Positions 36,301-64,000 of a stretch of DNA of 64,000 nucleotides are shown here, one piece after another (position 1 is the stretch's first letter; each line of letters starts with the position of its first letter). The notes beneath the pieces are model-generated. The model made no database searches. It worked only from the letters and a program-made list of their open reading frames with translations, and was not told where the DNA came from. Position numbers and translations under genes: made by a program. Source of the DNA: Apostichopus japonicus (taxonomy: Eukaryota; Echinodermata; Holothuroidea; Aspidochirotida; Stichopodidae); NCBI RefSeq assembly GCF_037975245.1, contig NC_092568.1, positions 29,394,001 through 29,458,000 on the forward strand, given 5' to 3'.

Positions 36301-39300
36301 CAGATTGCCTTTTGGATCACTGTATTGAAAGAGGAGATGAAAAGATGCAACATTTTGTGAGTTTTAAAGTTTTTTTGTTTGTTTGTTTTTTGTTGTTGTT
36401 GCTGCTGGTCACTTGAAAGCCACCAACAGGAGATCAAACTGTTCTGTATTTTGAACAAGTTCAAGTAGAACTATATCTCCACAGTTAGTCAACTCAATAC
36501 CAAGTGCGAATCGAGATTGATTTTCCTGGTAACCGACATTGATTAGTAGGGAGAGTGACACAGTTTCTAAACCAGATTTGTTTCTTTGTGTCTACAGTAC
36601 ATATGTTGCTTAAATAGGACTTGGAAATTCACCTGCAGTCTACTACATATATAAGATCTGCAATCTTACAGTACTGTAGTACTAAGTTTAAAGAGTTTTA
36701 TAGGACTTGGCGACAGTGGGCGAGAATTTGTCACAGGAGAGTGGCGCTATATTAGGATAATATATGTTCTAGGTATAAACTGTATGTGAACATAGACTCA
36801 TGTACATTTTAAGTATTGACCATGTATAAAAGAAATAAATGTACTGTATTGTGTGGGGGAATGAAATGTAGCAATACTAGTGTTAACATGACAACTGATG
36901 GTTTGGACAAGTAAACAGTAAAAATTACTGGGGACAAGAAATTTCTTTAGGAAGTCACATTTTAAATATATAATTTTTAACAAAGGCAGGATTTTGTTGA
37001 TTGTCAAAAAGGTAGGGTTTTGTCGATTCAACTTAGTAGCAAAAGCCCAAATTATATTTCTTATTTTAATTTTTGATTTTTATTATTTTCATTGATTTGT
37101 GGTCTCTTTGATTTCATTTCATTTTCAGGGGATGCTGAAGAATAGGAAAAATATTTTATTGACCTCCAACCTGTCTCATTAAGTAATCTAACATATAATC
37201 AAATTTCCTGTTCTTTGAAATCAGGACAGGAGAAATGTTGCATCATGTTCATGTCAAAATTATGACAAAAAATTGACATGTACATGGATTTTTTCAAAAC
37301 ATTATAGATATGTTAGTACAATAGTTGACTGTTTTATACATGTGGAAAGTTGTCACAGAAGTAGGGCCTTTTCCATATTAATTTTGTAGTCTCTGATATA
37401 GTGTAAACTTTTAGTTGGCATTAATTGTTTATTATTCATAGAACAGAACTTTCTGGAAAAGGACACATTTACAATCCCTAAAAAAGAAATGAAAATCACA
37501 ATATTGTGGAGCCCAGTGATATATGGATAAAAGTCATAATACTGTACTTATTTACTGAATGTCTTGACACAACTAACAGTACTACATTCTGATGCTATGT
37601 ACAATGTGTAGAGCCCTAGTCTGTTAATATGTCCTTAGAACACTTGACCCCCACCCCCCACCCCAACCCCTGTGAAAAGCCTCTACTGGTCTACTGTACT
37701 CCTGCCTCTCTAATATGTCTGAAACTCTAAGTAGTGCATGTAAGTTGTTTTCTTCACGTAACTCACTTTCTTTTGTATCTTTTGTAGTTGATGATGATTT
37801 AACACAATAATGCTATTGTTTTACAATTTTCTCTTCCTCCTCCTCCTTCAGTGGTAGCGTTACATTGTAGTTTAGTTTACCCGAAGTGCTGCCCTCTCTG
37901 GCTTATGTCGCCTACTCATGGTATTCAAAGTACTATTTGTCAGAGGTATGAAAGCATGGATACATGTACCCCACGTGGTACTCATTGTCGCATGCTGCCC
38001 TCTAATATGTGTACTCCATCCTTGTGGACTTTCCTTGCTGTTAGCTTTTGTATCCAATTGCAGTACTATAGTCTTTTACTATATATGTCACTGTGTGATT
38101 TTGTGATTTTCATGATTATAGAGATTTGCCAGCTTACCAACAGAAAGTCTTTTCATCTTGATGAAGGCTTTCGCACAACTCATAAAATGTTTCTTTTCTG
38201 TTAATGTTGCTTTTCTCGTTTTGTTTTGAGACTGATTGAGTGTAATCTGAATTGATATGTGGAGAAAGGAGAAGGGGAACATTGTGGTAAAGCAGTACTG
38301 TATGGAAAGTAAACATTCACCTCCTTTCAAGGTCACATTATTCATGTTGTTTGTTTCCAAAGGCTGGGTGGAATTGATGTAAACCTCCTTCAATGTGTGT
38401 GATGATGTCATACTTATAAATAGAGTACTGTACCTGATTTGAGGCAAATAATATCAAACTTTGCTTCAAACGATCACCTTTGTTCTAGCTGACAGATAAA
38501 TATATATATCCTTATCCCATTGCCATCCACATCTATCTTTTAATCCATTTTCTAGTTTGTTACTTCACTTACTTGAAAGTTTCTGGCCCAATTGAAAGTG
38601 TCAGCAATTTCAGCTAAAGGTCAAATCCTACAAAATAAGAACTTTACTACAAAGCTTTGAAAATAAACAGTTGTGGTTGCCTGGCATTTTCCATCACTTT
38701 GACACTTGCGTAATGAGTAAAGTCAGTTATTTCATCCCATCTACCATTGAGGATGTGTCATATAGTTAACACATTGTAAGGAATGATGGTATTAAAGTAT
38801 TACATATGTTTGCTGTTCACTGCATCAAGTACTTGAATCATAATTCAATTTACAGTACAGCAAAAATGTATCCTTAATTGCATTACAGATAAACATAGCC
38901 TATGTTGGAAGGCTGCTCTTCAATTTAAAGCCAAAAAACACATGCCACAAAGCGACGTTGTATTACTGTAGAGAGATATGGGTGGTTTTCTCCTGTTAGT
39001 TTTCACCTCTGTTGATTATATTTATGTAAATTAATGTCCACAAAGAGGAAAGACTACTTAGAAGAATTTTATGTTTCTTGATAAAATGTTCAAAGGTTTT
39101 GTTATACAATAGAATTTATAATACATTATTTATAATATATATTGTAAGCTTGTTGTGGAGAAGAGTGTCAGATTGATATGCTTGGTATATTTGCAAAGTC
39201 TCGGAATTTTAACCTTCATCCATTCTGTACACAGTGCTAAAAGTAAAGTTGTCCAAACCCAAAACAATTTGTTGAAATTTGGTACAAATGGAGTGTTTTG

Positions 39301-39568
39301 GTGTATGGTTCTCCACTTATCACACAACAGGTCTCATCCATTTGTTATCAGATTACTGGGATTAACCTAATCGCACATTAGCCAATTTTCACAACAGGTT
39401 GCACTTAGGCTCATTATTGCATTCAGGGTAAACGTAGTAGAAAACTCAATGTTTAAACTCGATGAAGAAAATAAGATGAACTAGTCGATGCTAAGATGCT
39501 GATTTCATCCCTTTTCAGCAGATTTGTGGAAGGTAATCTCTGATTCCTTGACAGAGGCTAAAAGGAAG
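30311..39568. other. Long non-coding stretch upstream of HEATR5B
   Basis: No conserved coding sequence on either strand. Words such as TAGGCCTAA and TACTGTACAGTA recur. Two short stretches near 32.97-33.03 and 34.41-34.48 kb share GCGTCC and GGGC(C/G)GCAAACTTTTTTT words. The missing 5' non-coding exon of HEATR5B may lie here or in the next stretch. Confidence 0.55.
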
Positions 39569-39771
39569 CTATGGGATGGTGATGTGTGGGTGTGCGTGTA
39601 TCCACATGTGTGGGATGGTGATGTGTGGGTGTTTGTGTATCCACATGTGTGGGATGGTGATGTGTGGGTGTGTGTGTATCCACATGTGTGGGATGGTGAT
39701 GTATGGGTGTGTGTGTGTATCCACATGTGTGGGATGGTTGTGTGTGGGTGTGTGTGTATCCACATGTGTGC
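39569..39771 (+). repeat. 39-bp minisatellite, about 5 copies
   Basis: GGGATGGTGATGTGTGGGTG then TGCGTGTATCCACATGTGT is repeated five times. Because 39 is a multiple of three, several frames stay open on both strands; these are not genes. Confidence 0.93.
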
Positions 39772-39983
39772 AAGTTAGTTTATGTGATGCTCTTGCTTCA
39801 CAAACACAAATTCAACCTACGAGGTGGTTAAAATTTATACTTGATATGCGGATCCACCTTTGTTTTTGTGAAGTTAAAACTCATCTGAGGTGATAAGAAG
39901 TCACATTCTGAAAACCTTGTAAGGCAAAAACTCCTTACAAGTAAAGCATGGATCATGGATGAACACCACATTTTGTATACTGT

Positions 39984-40746
39984 ACATGTGTATGGAACGC
40001 GAAAAGGACCACAACATATGATGATGTTAATGATGATCTAATTTTATACGTTCATGTACTAAAAAACTTACGATTATGTACTAAACATATACGATCATGT
40101 ACTGAAAACTTACGATCATGTACTAGATAAACACGATCATGTACTAAAAATTTACGATCATGTACCAAACATATACGATCATGTACTAAAAGTATACGAT
40201 CATGTTCTAAACATATACGATCATGTACTACAAACGTACAATGTACATCAAAATAAATACGATCATGTACATTTAGTGTTATGTTAAAAAAAAAGTGGCG
40301 TCTGCATACACGTATGTATATTCATATGTGGCGTATGCATACGAGTATGAATGTTCAGTGTAAACTCATTAAGAAGCATTAGGGCCGGGGCTTCGGTATC
40401 AACTTTGATATTACTTTATTCCTTATATATGGATATTCATACGCGTATTCAAACGACAATAATGATATTCATACGCCACTTTTTTGTAACTTGCTCTTTT
40501 TCATCATCATCACAAGTTTTCAGTACAAGATCGTATATGTTTTGATGTACATCTTACGTTTTTTTTGATGTACATCTTAGTTTTTAGTACATCATCCTAT
40601 ATGTTTTGATGTACATCTTAGCTTTTTAGTACATCATCGTATATGTTTAGTACATGACCGTAAGTTTTTTAGTACATGAACGTATAAAAATAGATCATCA
40701 TTAACATCATCATATGTTGTGGTCCTTTTCGCGTTCCATACATGTG
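39984..40746. mobile_element. Foldback element with tandem-repeat arms, about 760 bp
   Basis: The outer arms (TATGGAACGCGAAAAGGACC, ACAACATATGATGATGTTAA, CGTTCATGTACTAAAAAACT) recur inverted at 40640-40742. Inside the left arm, about ten copies of a roughly 22-bp unit built on ACGATCATGTACTAAA run from 40040 to 40265, with fewer inverted copies on the right. A nested palindrome (AAAAGTGGCGT ... ACGCCACTTTT) occupies the centre. This resembles Foldback/Galileo architecture; the family is unknown. Confidence 0.85.
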
Positions 40747-42198
40747 CTGTTGACCACTTGGGTGGATAAAATACATATATTGCTTTATGTTGAGGTGAAA
40801 GGTCGTATAAGGTCAACAGATTGCAGAGGGGAAAGCCCCAAAAAATATATAAATACAGTACTCGACTCCAAATTAGTGAAGCTTGGATGGTATACCTTCT
40901 TTTCTTTGTTTTTATTCTACCCATGAAAAGTCAATGCCAACTAATTGTGCTGTGCCTCTTTGTTTTGTTGACTGATATTTGTATCCTATAACAATGTCTG
41001 CCTTCATTGTATATATGCTATTGTATAGTACAGTACTGTAGGCCTAAAATAGATGTAGCATGATATCCTACTACATTCATATAATATTGCCACGTTGCAC
41101 TTGGAAGGATATCTCCTTCAGTACATTGCATTTACATACACAGATTCATAATCTTTTTTTTTACTTTCATTATGCAACAGACTTGAAAGTTGTATTTCTG
41201 AAGTGAGGCTTCAGTTTCCATTTAACTGATTCCCATCCACTTGACAAATCATCTGACATCAGTAATTCATTATATCAATATCTGCAGGCCAGGTAGTAGT
41301 CCTTCAAGGCAAGTCTGGAATTTTGAAAGCATCCTGTTCTGATGTTTTTGGATGAATCATACTTTATGAACTACAGTATTGATTGCCATGCATCTTGTAG
41401 CATACAGTATAATACCGTTGCTAGTTACAGAGTTTCGTCTGTGGAGAATCAGTACATCATATGCTAGAACCTTTTGATAAACCAAGCTCTGGTAAATACA
41501 GGCAGGCACCTTCAGGAAAGTGTTGCCTGTACTTCATTTTGTTTTTGGGTGAGAGAAACTTGGTGAATTCCTCCAGCTGTGAGACATGATGTCTTCCATC
41601 AGTGGCCAACAGCAGAGTACCTGGGAAGAGTAGTAGGAGGAGTCTGTAACTAATGTGCTGTAGTGTGGTGTTAACAAACATGTGTGCACTTGAAAGGTAA
41701 CAACACCTGATAATATAGGATGGATGACTGGTTTCCTATAAACCAATAAATGACCTGTTGACTGGCGATCTGGTTTATATTAAATCCATCTGTTCCTGAT
41801 CGTTGTCTGACTGAGCTTGGCTTGCAGTTTTAATTCTCTCTCAGTTAATTGTTAAGTACAATTTATGATGATTAATGGAGTCATGGAGTAAACCTCTGCA
41901 GTTTCTGTGGCGTGGCAAGTTTTGCATTTTGTCCTTTTCAATATACATGCATGTACAGTATATATATATATCTAGATGCATGTTAAATTTATTATCAAAT
42001 ATTTAGTGTAGGCCTAAGTTCTGGTTAGGCCGTACGTTGACACACACAAGTGGTACATTATTAATCTGTGTATATAGTAGGATGCCTACTGTACAGTAAG
42101 TGTAGTTTAACATTACATAGTACGTAGTTTTGGCATGAAGTGAATCTAGTCATATTTGTGTGAGTAATAGATCTTTTCAAATGTATGTTAGTTTTTCT

Positions 42199-42256
42199 TT
42201 CATTCATTCATTCATTCATTCATTCATTCATTCATTCATTCATTCATTCATTCATT
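42199..42256. repeat. (CATT)n microsatellite
   Basis: About 14 uninterrupted copies of CATT. Confidence 0.97.
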
Positions 42257-43095
42257 ACTAAATGCATATTTTATTATATATTAATATAATGCAAGTACTA
42301 TCATATTCAAAACTTGTGATCATGGTGCATTGCTGCGTATGAAAAGAATGTGTAATGCCTTAGTACAGTGAAACATGGATCATCGGAACATGTCTGAACC
42401 AAAGACATCTAGACCAGGGTGGCCAGTTAGGTATTTTCAATGCCCAAATGGTAAATTGATTCTAAATTCTTTGGCAAGTTTACCTACAGCAGAAGTCTGT
42501 AATGCAATCTGTTTTATAATGTGAAATATTGTACCCTCAATTTGTTTTTTTTTTCTTCTTCTAACATTTTGTGCTTTAACTTATAGTTTATGCAAGTTTA
42601 AATATTGGGCTTTTTAGGTTTACATTTTGGTTAGTTGAAAATGATGCCCATCCTGTATCCTACAATAAATGATGGATTGGATAATGAATTATGGATATTC
42701 CAAGACACAAACTAGTCAAGTCTAGGACAATCCAAAGCTTAAATACTTAAATTCCATGGTGTGATTTTGCAACATTTGATAAGAGGGAAACAGTTTTGTC
42801 CAGTCGTGTCCTAACCAAAACTTGTTACTTTTGGACACGAAATACGGTACATTTCATGAATCGTCAATATAGTTCAAGTGATTGTGCATTTCAGAGTAGA
42901 ATAAGAGTTGTGAAAAACAGATACGAAATAGTATTTGTCATCCTCTTGTATGGGAAGTGACACACACACTTCTATTACATACTGTACATAGTGTCAGGTG
43001 AATCGCTATCCGCTATCTGTTTACATTCACAGGTTATTTTGGTAAGAACAAAATATATAAAAAGAAAAATAATAATATGATGGAAAGCCTTTGCC

Positions 43096-43170
43096 ATTTT
43101 TTCCTCCTCCCCCTCCTCTCCCACTCCTCTCCCCCTCCTCCTCCCCCTCTCCCCCCCTCTCCCCCCATCA
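43096..43170. repeat. Polypyrimidine (CCT)n-rich tract
   Basis: A nearly pure C/T stretch of about 75 bp made of CTCC words; a candidate for triplex or H-DNA. The Gly/Arg-rich minus frame is an artefact. Confidence 0.9.
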
Positions 43171-46100
43171 TATAGATTTTTATTTGAAATCAAGAAATCA
43201 GGAGGCTGTTATCAGATCTTGCATGGGCACATTAATATAGAATATTCCACATTTATTCTAATTTTACTTTAGGCTCCAATATATATGTAAATCATGACTT
43301 CTATACAAAACCTGCCAAGTCACGGTATCAACATTGAATTTCTTTGTATGTGATGCTTGAAAAACTTTATGTCGTATATCTTTCCCTGCCTTTTCACTTC
43401 TCGTCAATTTTGCTGTGTTATTCATAATCCTGCGCTTTCATCTTGAACATGAAATTGATATTTTATTATTAACTGATAGTTGTTTTCTGGTCTGCTTAAT
43501 GAAAACGAGATTGTTATGAGCTACTGACCTGATTGAAATCGTCTTTCAACAGTACACATGTTCCTTACCACTCGTGTGTACTCAACCAGCCATATGTCTG
43601 TATGTTCAGTTTACTGTGTATGGCATGCCTTATAGCCCTAAGGTGAATAAACGAACAGCTCTGCGCACTGTAATGTCAGTTGTAGATATTGTGTATCGTT
43701 AATTTAATATCTCGAGTAGTCTCGCATTTTGGTATACATGTACAGTCATCTGTATGAATGGGTGGTTTACAATGGTTTAAAATCTGAATCTAATTAAGGC
43801 CATGTTTAAAGGTTTTCTGCAATTAGTGGGAATTTTCATGGAAAAGTTGAAAGAGTTTTGTTACTGTAATAAATGCCACCTGAAGTAGGTTAATATGACA
43901 AATCAGTCTTAATGCGTTGCAGACTTTCTTAAAACTTGTCAAAATGAAGATGCTGGTAAAGGAGCAAAACCTTGTTAATTCCTTTCTTGAGAAAGAGATA
44001 GAGAGAAAGAGACGTGGAGAGTGGAGAGGTTTTGCAACACATTCAATAGACTTTAAATTAAAAATATATCCTTGTTACTGTAAAAGGTAATGATATCTTT
44101 GTGTGGAAGACAGAGTCTGTTAGGGCATAATTTTCTTTTGTTTCTTCTCACCATGCAGTAAATTATCAGGCTTGAGTGAAGATTGATTATTTGATTGTTA
44201 ACAGTTTTCATGCCTATTAAAGATTCATTCTGTATTAGTGAGTAATAAACTGGTGTGGTCATCCACAAACAAACAGCTCTTCTGGTCTTGAGCAAAATTG
44301 CTACAGGACCAAATGAAGTTTAACAAAAACTTGAAAGGTTTGCTATGAATGAAATTTTGAAACATATATATTGCAAAATTGGGGAAACAAACTGTTTTGC
44401 ATTGAACTAAACAGTAGATAATTTGCTGGTAAGGAGCAACGGAATTCTTGGATTCTAGGAAAGATCTGATTAGTGTCATAGGATATGTCTCTATGGTATG
44501 TCACATGGATTTTAGAGTGTGAGCTAAGCCATGAATAACGAAGCACTTTAATTACATGGCATTTACTAACAACATCCAGTATTAAATGATAGTAGGAAAT
44601 CGTGTGACATGATTAATATAATGGTTATGATTAATATTATAGAAATGTGTTTTTGATGGATGTATGTGTCTCATGATTCTCTCTCGTGTCTTATTTATTT
44701 CTCTGAGATGTTAATTAATGAGTTCCTTGATTACCTAATTGTACATACATGTAATTAAAGCATGATCTTAATTAATTGCACCACTGAGGATGTCTGCTTC
44801 CTCTGCCTCTATGGACTATCCAGAAAAAGAAGCATCGAGGCATTCGTATGTATTTTGTTTTGCAGTGAAATACTTAATATTCACTTTATAGGAAGACTGA
44901 GGATGGGGGTGGTGGGAGAAAAAAAATGGGAAGAGAAAGGGATGGAGGTGAGAGATGTAGGGAGGTGGGGGAAGGAAAAGGGTGGGAATGGGGTGGGGGA
45001 GGGAAATATATAGCACTCTACAATTGGTACTTGGTACCATACATTATAGTGTAAATCTTGTCATTGCTGAAAGCCATATTCTCTAATACTACTGATTATA
45101 TAGTAGTTTGGCTGTCTAAAGAGTCAGTAGCTAAGTAGTAGACATTTTGAGTAACAGTTTTGAGTGCTCATAATTTTGTGTCTATATAATACTATGGGTT
45201 CTGTGTAAAAAAATTGCTGTAGATCTTTACATAATTTGCTTAGCAATTTGACCTCATATATGGTGATAAATTATTCCCTAGATTTTTTAGGATGTTCACC
45301 ATGTTGTACTTCAGAGGATGCAGGGGGTCAGAAATGGGGGGGGGATGGGGGAGGGAGGGTGTTAACAACACTTTATCAATACTAACCATATATATATATA
45401 TTTTTTATAACAAACTGCTGTACATTCACTTTTCACAAAATGGTAGGTGAATAATTGTATTCAGCAAGTCTTGGAACTTAAATTTGCATATTTTCTGTAT
45501 GACGTTGATTAATGGAAATAATGAAAATGAGGGATGCATTTTCCAGGAAACCATTTACATTCTACATGTAAGAAAAATTAACTAATGAGAAAGAGCAGTT
45601 GCGTGTAACATCCATTACACTCTACAGTAGTAGGCTGCCCACGTCCTTTGAGAGACATTTATGCCGGCATGAGTCACTTCTGTGAATTACTGATTTAAAA
45701 TTCATACTTAGGGGTACCGGTGGTTAGTACTTTCAGATCTCCAGCTACCTGTACACTGAAACTGTTTTAATTAAGATGCAGTCTCCACTTAAGATGTAGT
45801 GATGGCCGTTTACTGTTATGCTCGTCGTACATGTACTTAACAGGAATCTAGGCAGGACACAGTGCATGAAGGTAAAAATTTATTGATGTAAATTAAATGA
45901 AATGATTAACGAATCAAGAGTATCATCAGACCCGTCACATGCATACTGTACAGTGTTACATATTGTTATCCCTATAGGACTACAGTATTGCTGTTAGGGT
46001 TGTTTAATTTCTGGAGCATACGGAATAATACTGTAGTTTGTGTTTTCAAATAATGATGCATAATGCAAAGCATAATTCCATACAGCTTTGATTATTCTTA

Positions 46101-48164
46101 AGAAGTAACTGAATTTCCAACAATTTCCAACTCAAGAGATCCCATTAAGCTTGTTGTTACTACATGATTTAATGTGACCAACATAATTTGTTTTGTTGGT
46201 AGCATTATTTTTATTGTATCAAACTTTAGCTTTACATTGTTCTTTTGCTTGTTATTTTTTTATGTTTAACTTTTTGTCGTCGTTCTTCTTACATTCCATT
46301 GAACTAAGATTAATTTAGTGAGAAGTGAGAAAATGATTTTATTTAGTTTCTGTAAGAGAAGTACAGTCCAATTAACACTTAAGCAAAAATTATTTTTCTA
46401 TCCTCTAAAGGCAGTCACAAACCGACATTGCAAAAAAAAAACAAATTGATATTTTGGAATTGTTTGTACCATTTTATGTCTGTTTGTGTGTGTGGGAAAC
46501 ATGATGATTAGTGACACTCACTGTGCAATAGAAGAAAATGAACACAGCATCACAGATCAATTCAATATCCTGGTTGGAAGCAGGGTTTTACATTAGATCA
46601 CCATGGTTACAGAACCTGTACCAAAGATTGACCACAAATAGTTAAATTCTGAAACCAGCATATTGACTGGAAAGTATATTCGTATGTCATTGAAGAGTTA
46701 TTCTTATGCCACAAAAAGAGACAGAGAAACAAAGATAAGTGTCTAACTAGTTTGTACATCTTTCAAAGTAGCTAACTATACAGCATAGGGTTTTGCACTA
46801 TGTTGCAGGTTAATTGACAATAATAAACAACAATTAAAACATTATTAAAGGAAATTTGGTTTGATGTGCAATTCTTTGGGTATATTTGTGGTTAACCCAC
46901 TTGGTTTTCTTGTTGCAAATATGTATTATACTTAAAGCTGTAATTCCTGTTGAGTTTTAATTTTGGCCAAGCCATGTTAAATTTACATGTAATGGAATCA
47001 TCAATTTTAACTTTATATGTTAACCACTATTTAAAATGGGCAGATTATTGAGTTAAACATTGATTCCATTACAGAGACTTATTGTATCTTAAAACATCAT
47101 TGTAAAGTTTTATCAATTCATACATGTGCAAACCTTTGAAGGGTTTTTTGCCTACTTTCTACCATTTCCGATGTGATTTATGGTGGACTAAAGAAATATA
47201 TAGTAGATTTACTTTGCTCCTCTTGTAATGACACCACACCTGTTTGCTTCAAATTTACATGTTGTTACAAAACATGTCTACTTCAAATGTTGAGAAAAAT
47301 CTCAAAAATGATACATGGAATTGAATAAAAATGTGAACAAGATGTTTAAAATATGTTCCTCTTTCATCAACTATAAGCCCTTCTTTTTATAACCTGGACT
47401 ATGTATCCTTTAAGTTGTGCATGGTTTTGATGAACTTCAACAGCCTTGAATTGAAGGGAGTTTAAAACCAGGTTGCAATCATTTAAAACCGTCAGTACAA
47501 CCTACTTCCTGGGAGGTGATGCTGACAGCTAATTAGAAAAAACTCAGTGTTGGAGAAGTCACTTGAAAGTTATACACACACAATTGTTTCTGCTACAAGG
47601 AAGAAATTGACCAGAGTTATTATAATAATTGAAGTTGACGAGGTTTTCCACCTCTTGATCCAAGTGTCTAACTCAATGTCAGCCTACGAGTGAGTCATGC
47701 AATTTATCTTTCGTAGCTTGCACGAGTTTGCAACTGTGGGTTGACATTTGCAAAATTACTAACCAACAGTTCTGTTTCTGAGAAGTCAGAGCTGATTATA
47801 TATAAGGAAGCTTGCTGCTTGTCCCCAGAAAAACTGAACTACTGTCCCTTTAGAGTAGTTAGTAAGGGTGATGCTTGTGTGGGGAGGGGGAGGGGAAGAA
47901 ACTGGGTTGAGCTAATAACTTGTTCCCCTGTATTGTATATCAGAGGAGCTGTGTCCTACATTCAAAACTTCAATAAAAATGCAAAGTATAATTTATAAGA
48001 CTGCTGACCAGTTTATTGTAGTACTAAGATTCGTCACAAAGTAAATTATTTGTATGTTTACGTTTTATTCATCTTCATCTTCAGGTGTTAACTCAGGTCG
48101 CCACCACCAGCAGAGCCGGTCCAGATCTTCTGAGGAGGATCATGATTCTGATGAGGAACCAGTG

Positions 48165-62801
<14,637 letters not shown>

Positions 62802-64000
62802 GTAAGTTAAATGGCCCTGGCTGTGGACAGTAAAGATGTAACCCAAACAGACCACACACAGCTAATTGTAACAAGTAAGTTAAATGACCCTGGCTGTGGA
62901 CAGTAAAGATGTAACCCAAAGAGACCACACACAGCTAATTGTAACAAGTAAGTTAAGTGACCCTGGCTGTGGACAGTAAAGATGTAACCCACACAGACCA
63001 CACACAGCTAATTGTAACAAGTAAGTTAAATGGCCCTGGCTGTGGACAGTAAAGATGTAACCCAAACAGACCACACACAGCTAATTGTAACAAGTAAGTT
63101 AAATGACCCTGGCTGTGGACAGTAAAGATGTAACCCAAAGAGACCACACACAGCTAATTGTAACAAGTAAGTTAAATGACCCTGGCTGTGGACAGTAAAG
63201 ATGTAACCCACACAGACCACACACAGCTAATTGTAACAAGTAAGTTAAATGGCCCTGGCTGTGGACAGTAAAGATGTAACCCAAACAGACCACACACAGC
63301 TAATTGTAACAAGTAAGTTAAATGACCCTTGCTATAGCACTGCATAAAGATGTAACCCAAACAGACCACACGCAGCTAATTGTAACAAGTAAGTTAAATG
63401 GCCCTGGCTATAGCACTGAGTAAAGATGTGACCAAATATAGACCACACACAGCTAATTGTAACAAGTAAGTTAAATGACCCTGGCTTTAGCACTGAGTAA
63501 AGATGTGACCAAATATAGACCACACACAGCTAATTGTAACAAGTAAGTTAAATGACCCTGGCTATAGCACTGAGTAAAGATGTAACCCAAAGAGACCACA
63601 CACAGCTAATTGTAACAAGTAAGTTAAATGGCCCTGGCTATAGCACTGAGTAAAGATGTGACCAAATATAGACCACACACAGCTAATTGTAACAAGTAAG
63701 TTAAATGACCCTGGCTATAGCACTGAGTAAAGATGTAACCCAAAGAGACCACACACAGCTAATTGTAACAAGTAAGTTAAATGGCCCTGGCTATAGCACT
63801 GAGTAAAGATGTTACTCAAAAATAGACCAAGCACCACAAATAGTAAGAGGCAACTAGTCCCTTAGTTTCATCAATAAGTCAGTTACTCTGGCATCACCCT
63901 GGCTGATGCAAACAGTAAGGTGTGTCTAAAACAGAAAACACACCACAAATACCTACCAGTAACAAGTTCTTTAGATTATAAACTAGTCTTCTACAGTGTG

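Larger units (their letters stand above)
40747..48084. other. Non-coding stretch upstream of HEATR5B first coding exon
   Basis: Includes the (CATT)n tract, the polypyrimidine tract at 43.1 kb and a G-rich polypurine stretch at 44.9-45.0 kb. No coding exon recognised. Probably intergenic or the first intron of HEATR5B, because the first coding exon begins at an acceptor site. Confidence 0.55.

Noticed and set aside
39505-39893. Overlapping His/Thr- and Gly/Val-rich open frames on both strands
   Set aside because: A 39-bp repeat keeps several frames open; there is no splice context or homology.
41457-41746. Minus-strand open frame with a hydrophobic stretch (LLLLLFPGTLLLA) that could be a small secreted protein
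   Set aside because: Short, without splice or promoter support, and no family recognised; likely chance.

Overview
This is an animal nuclear genome window, AT-rich, with spliced genes, GT-AG introns, SINEs, LINE remnants, hAT-type DNA elements and long microsatellites. Two protein-coding genes can be reconstructed exon by exon. The protein sequences and the repeat landscape (LINE and SINE tails, frequent 'aggcctaa'-like words, an invertebrate-style GalNAc4S-6ST relative) suggest a marine invertebrate deuterostome, most likely an echinoderm such as a sea cucumber. That placement is an inference; the window contains no taxonomic marker gene.

Minus strand, 18.1 to 7.5 kb: a complete eight-exon gene for a CHST15-like (N-acetylgalactosamine 4-sulfate 6-O-sulfotransferase family) Golgi sulfotransferase, predicted 473 aa. 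It has a membrane anchor, a 5'-PSB loop (GVTKCGTSD), the family HWWT motif and a 3'-PSB motif (RDPVDRMYSGY). All seven introns have GT-AG boundaries with matching phases. The introns are loaded with mobile DNA: a 1.1-kb hAT-like element with an 8-bp target-site duplication (TSD), a shorter hAT-like MITE, a broken LINE reverse transcriptase and a U2-snRNA-derived SINE.

0 to 7.5 kb and 18 to 48 kb: mostly non-coding. These stretches hold a U2-headed SINE with a perfect 14-bp TSD (3.0 kb), a 601-bp hAT-like element with a perfect 8-bp TSD (4.4 kb), tRNA-like SINE relics, a 5'-truncated LINE RT fragment (18.3-19.1 kb), a second LINE 3' end (29.6-30.3 kb), three long palindromic foldback elements (19.6, 21.1 and 40.0 kb), a repeat array carrying DR1-type nuclear-receptor half-site pairs (25.9-26.7 kb) and several mini- and microsatellites. 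From 30.3 to 48.1 kb I see no convincing coding sequence.

Plus strand, 48.1 to 62.8 kb and past the window end: the first 21 coding exons (about 1,116 codons) of HEATR5B, a large HEAT-repeat protein of AP-1/clathrin endosomal trafficking. Reading phases match at every junction, so the gene looks intact. The most unusual feature of the window is here. At least five of its exons carry a neighbouring partial tandem duplication that includes a splice site and adjoining exon sequence: exon 1 (88-bp period), exon 4 (229 bp), exon 7 (48 bp), exon 8 (113 bp) and exon 21. At exon 21 the duplicated exon-intron junction has expanded into a 15-copy minisatellite of about 73 bp, each copy carrying a GTAAGT donor. 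Three of the duplicated pieces would introduce a stop codon if spliced in or read through.
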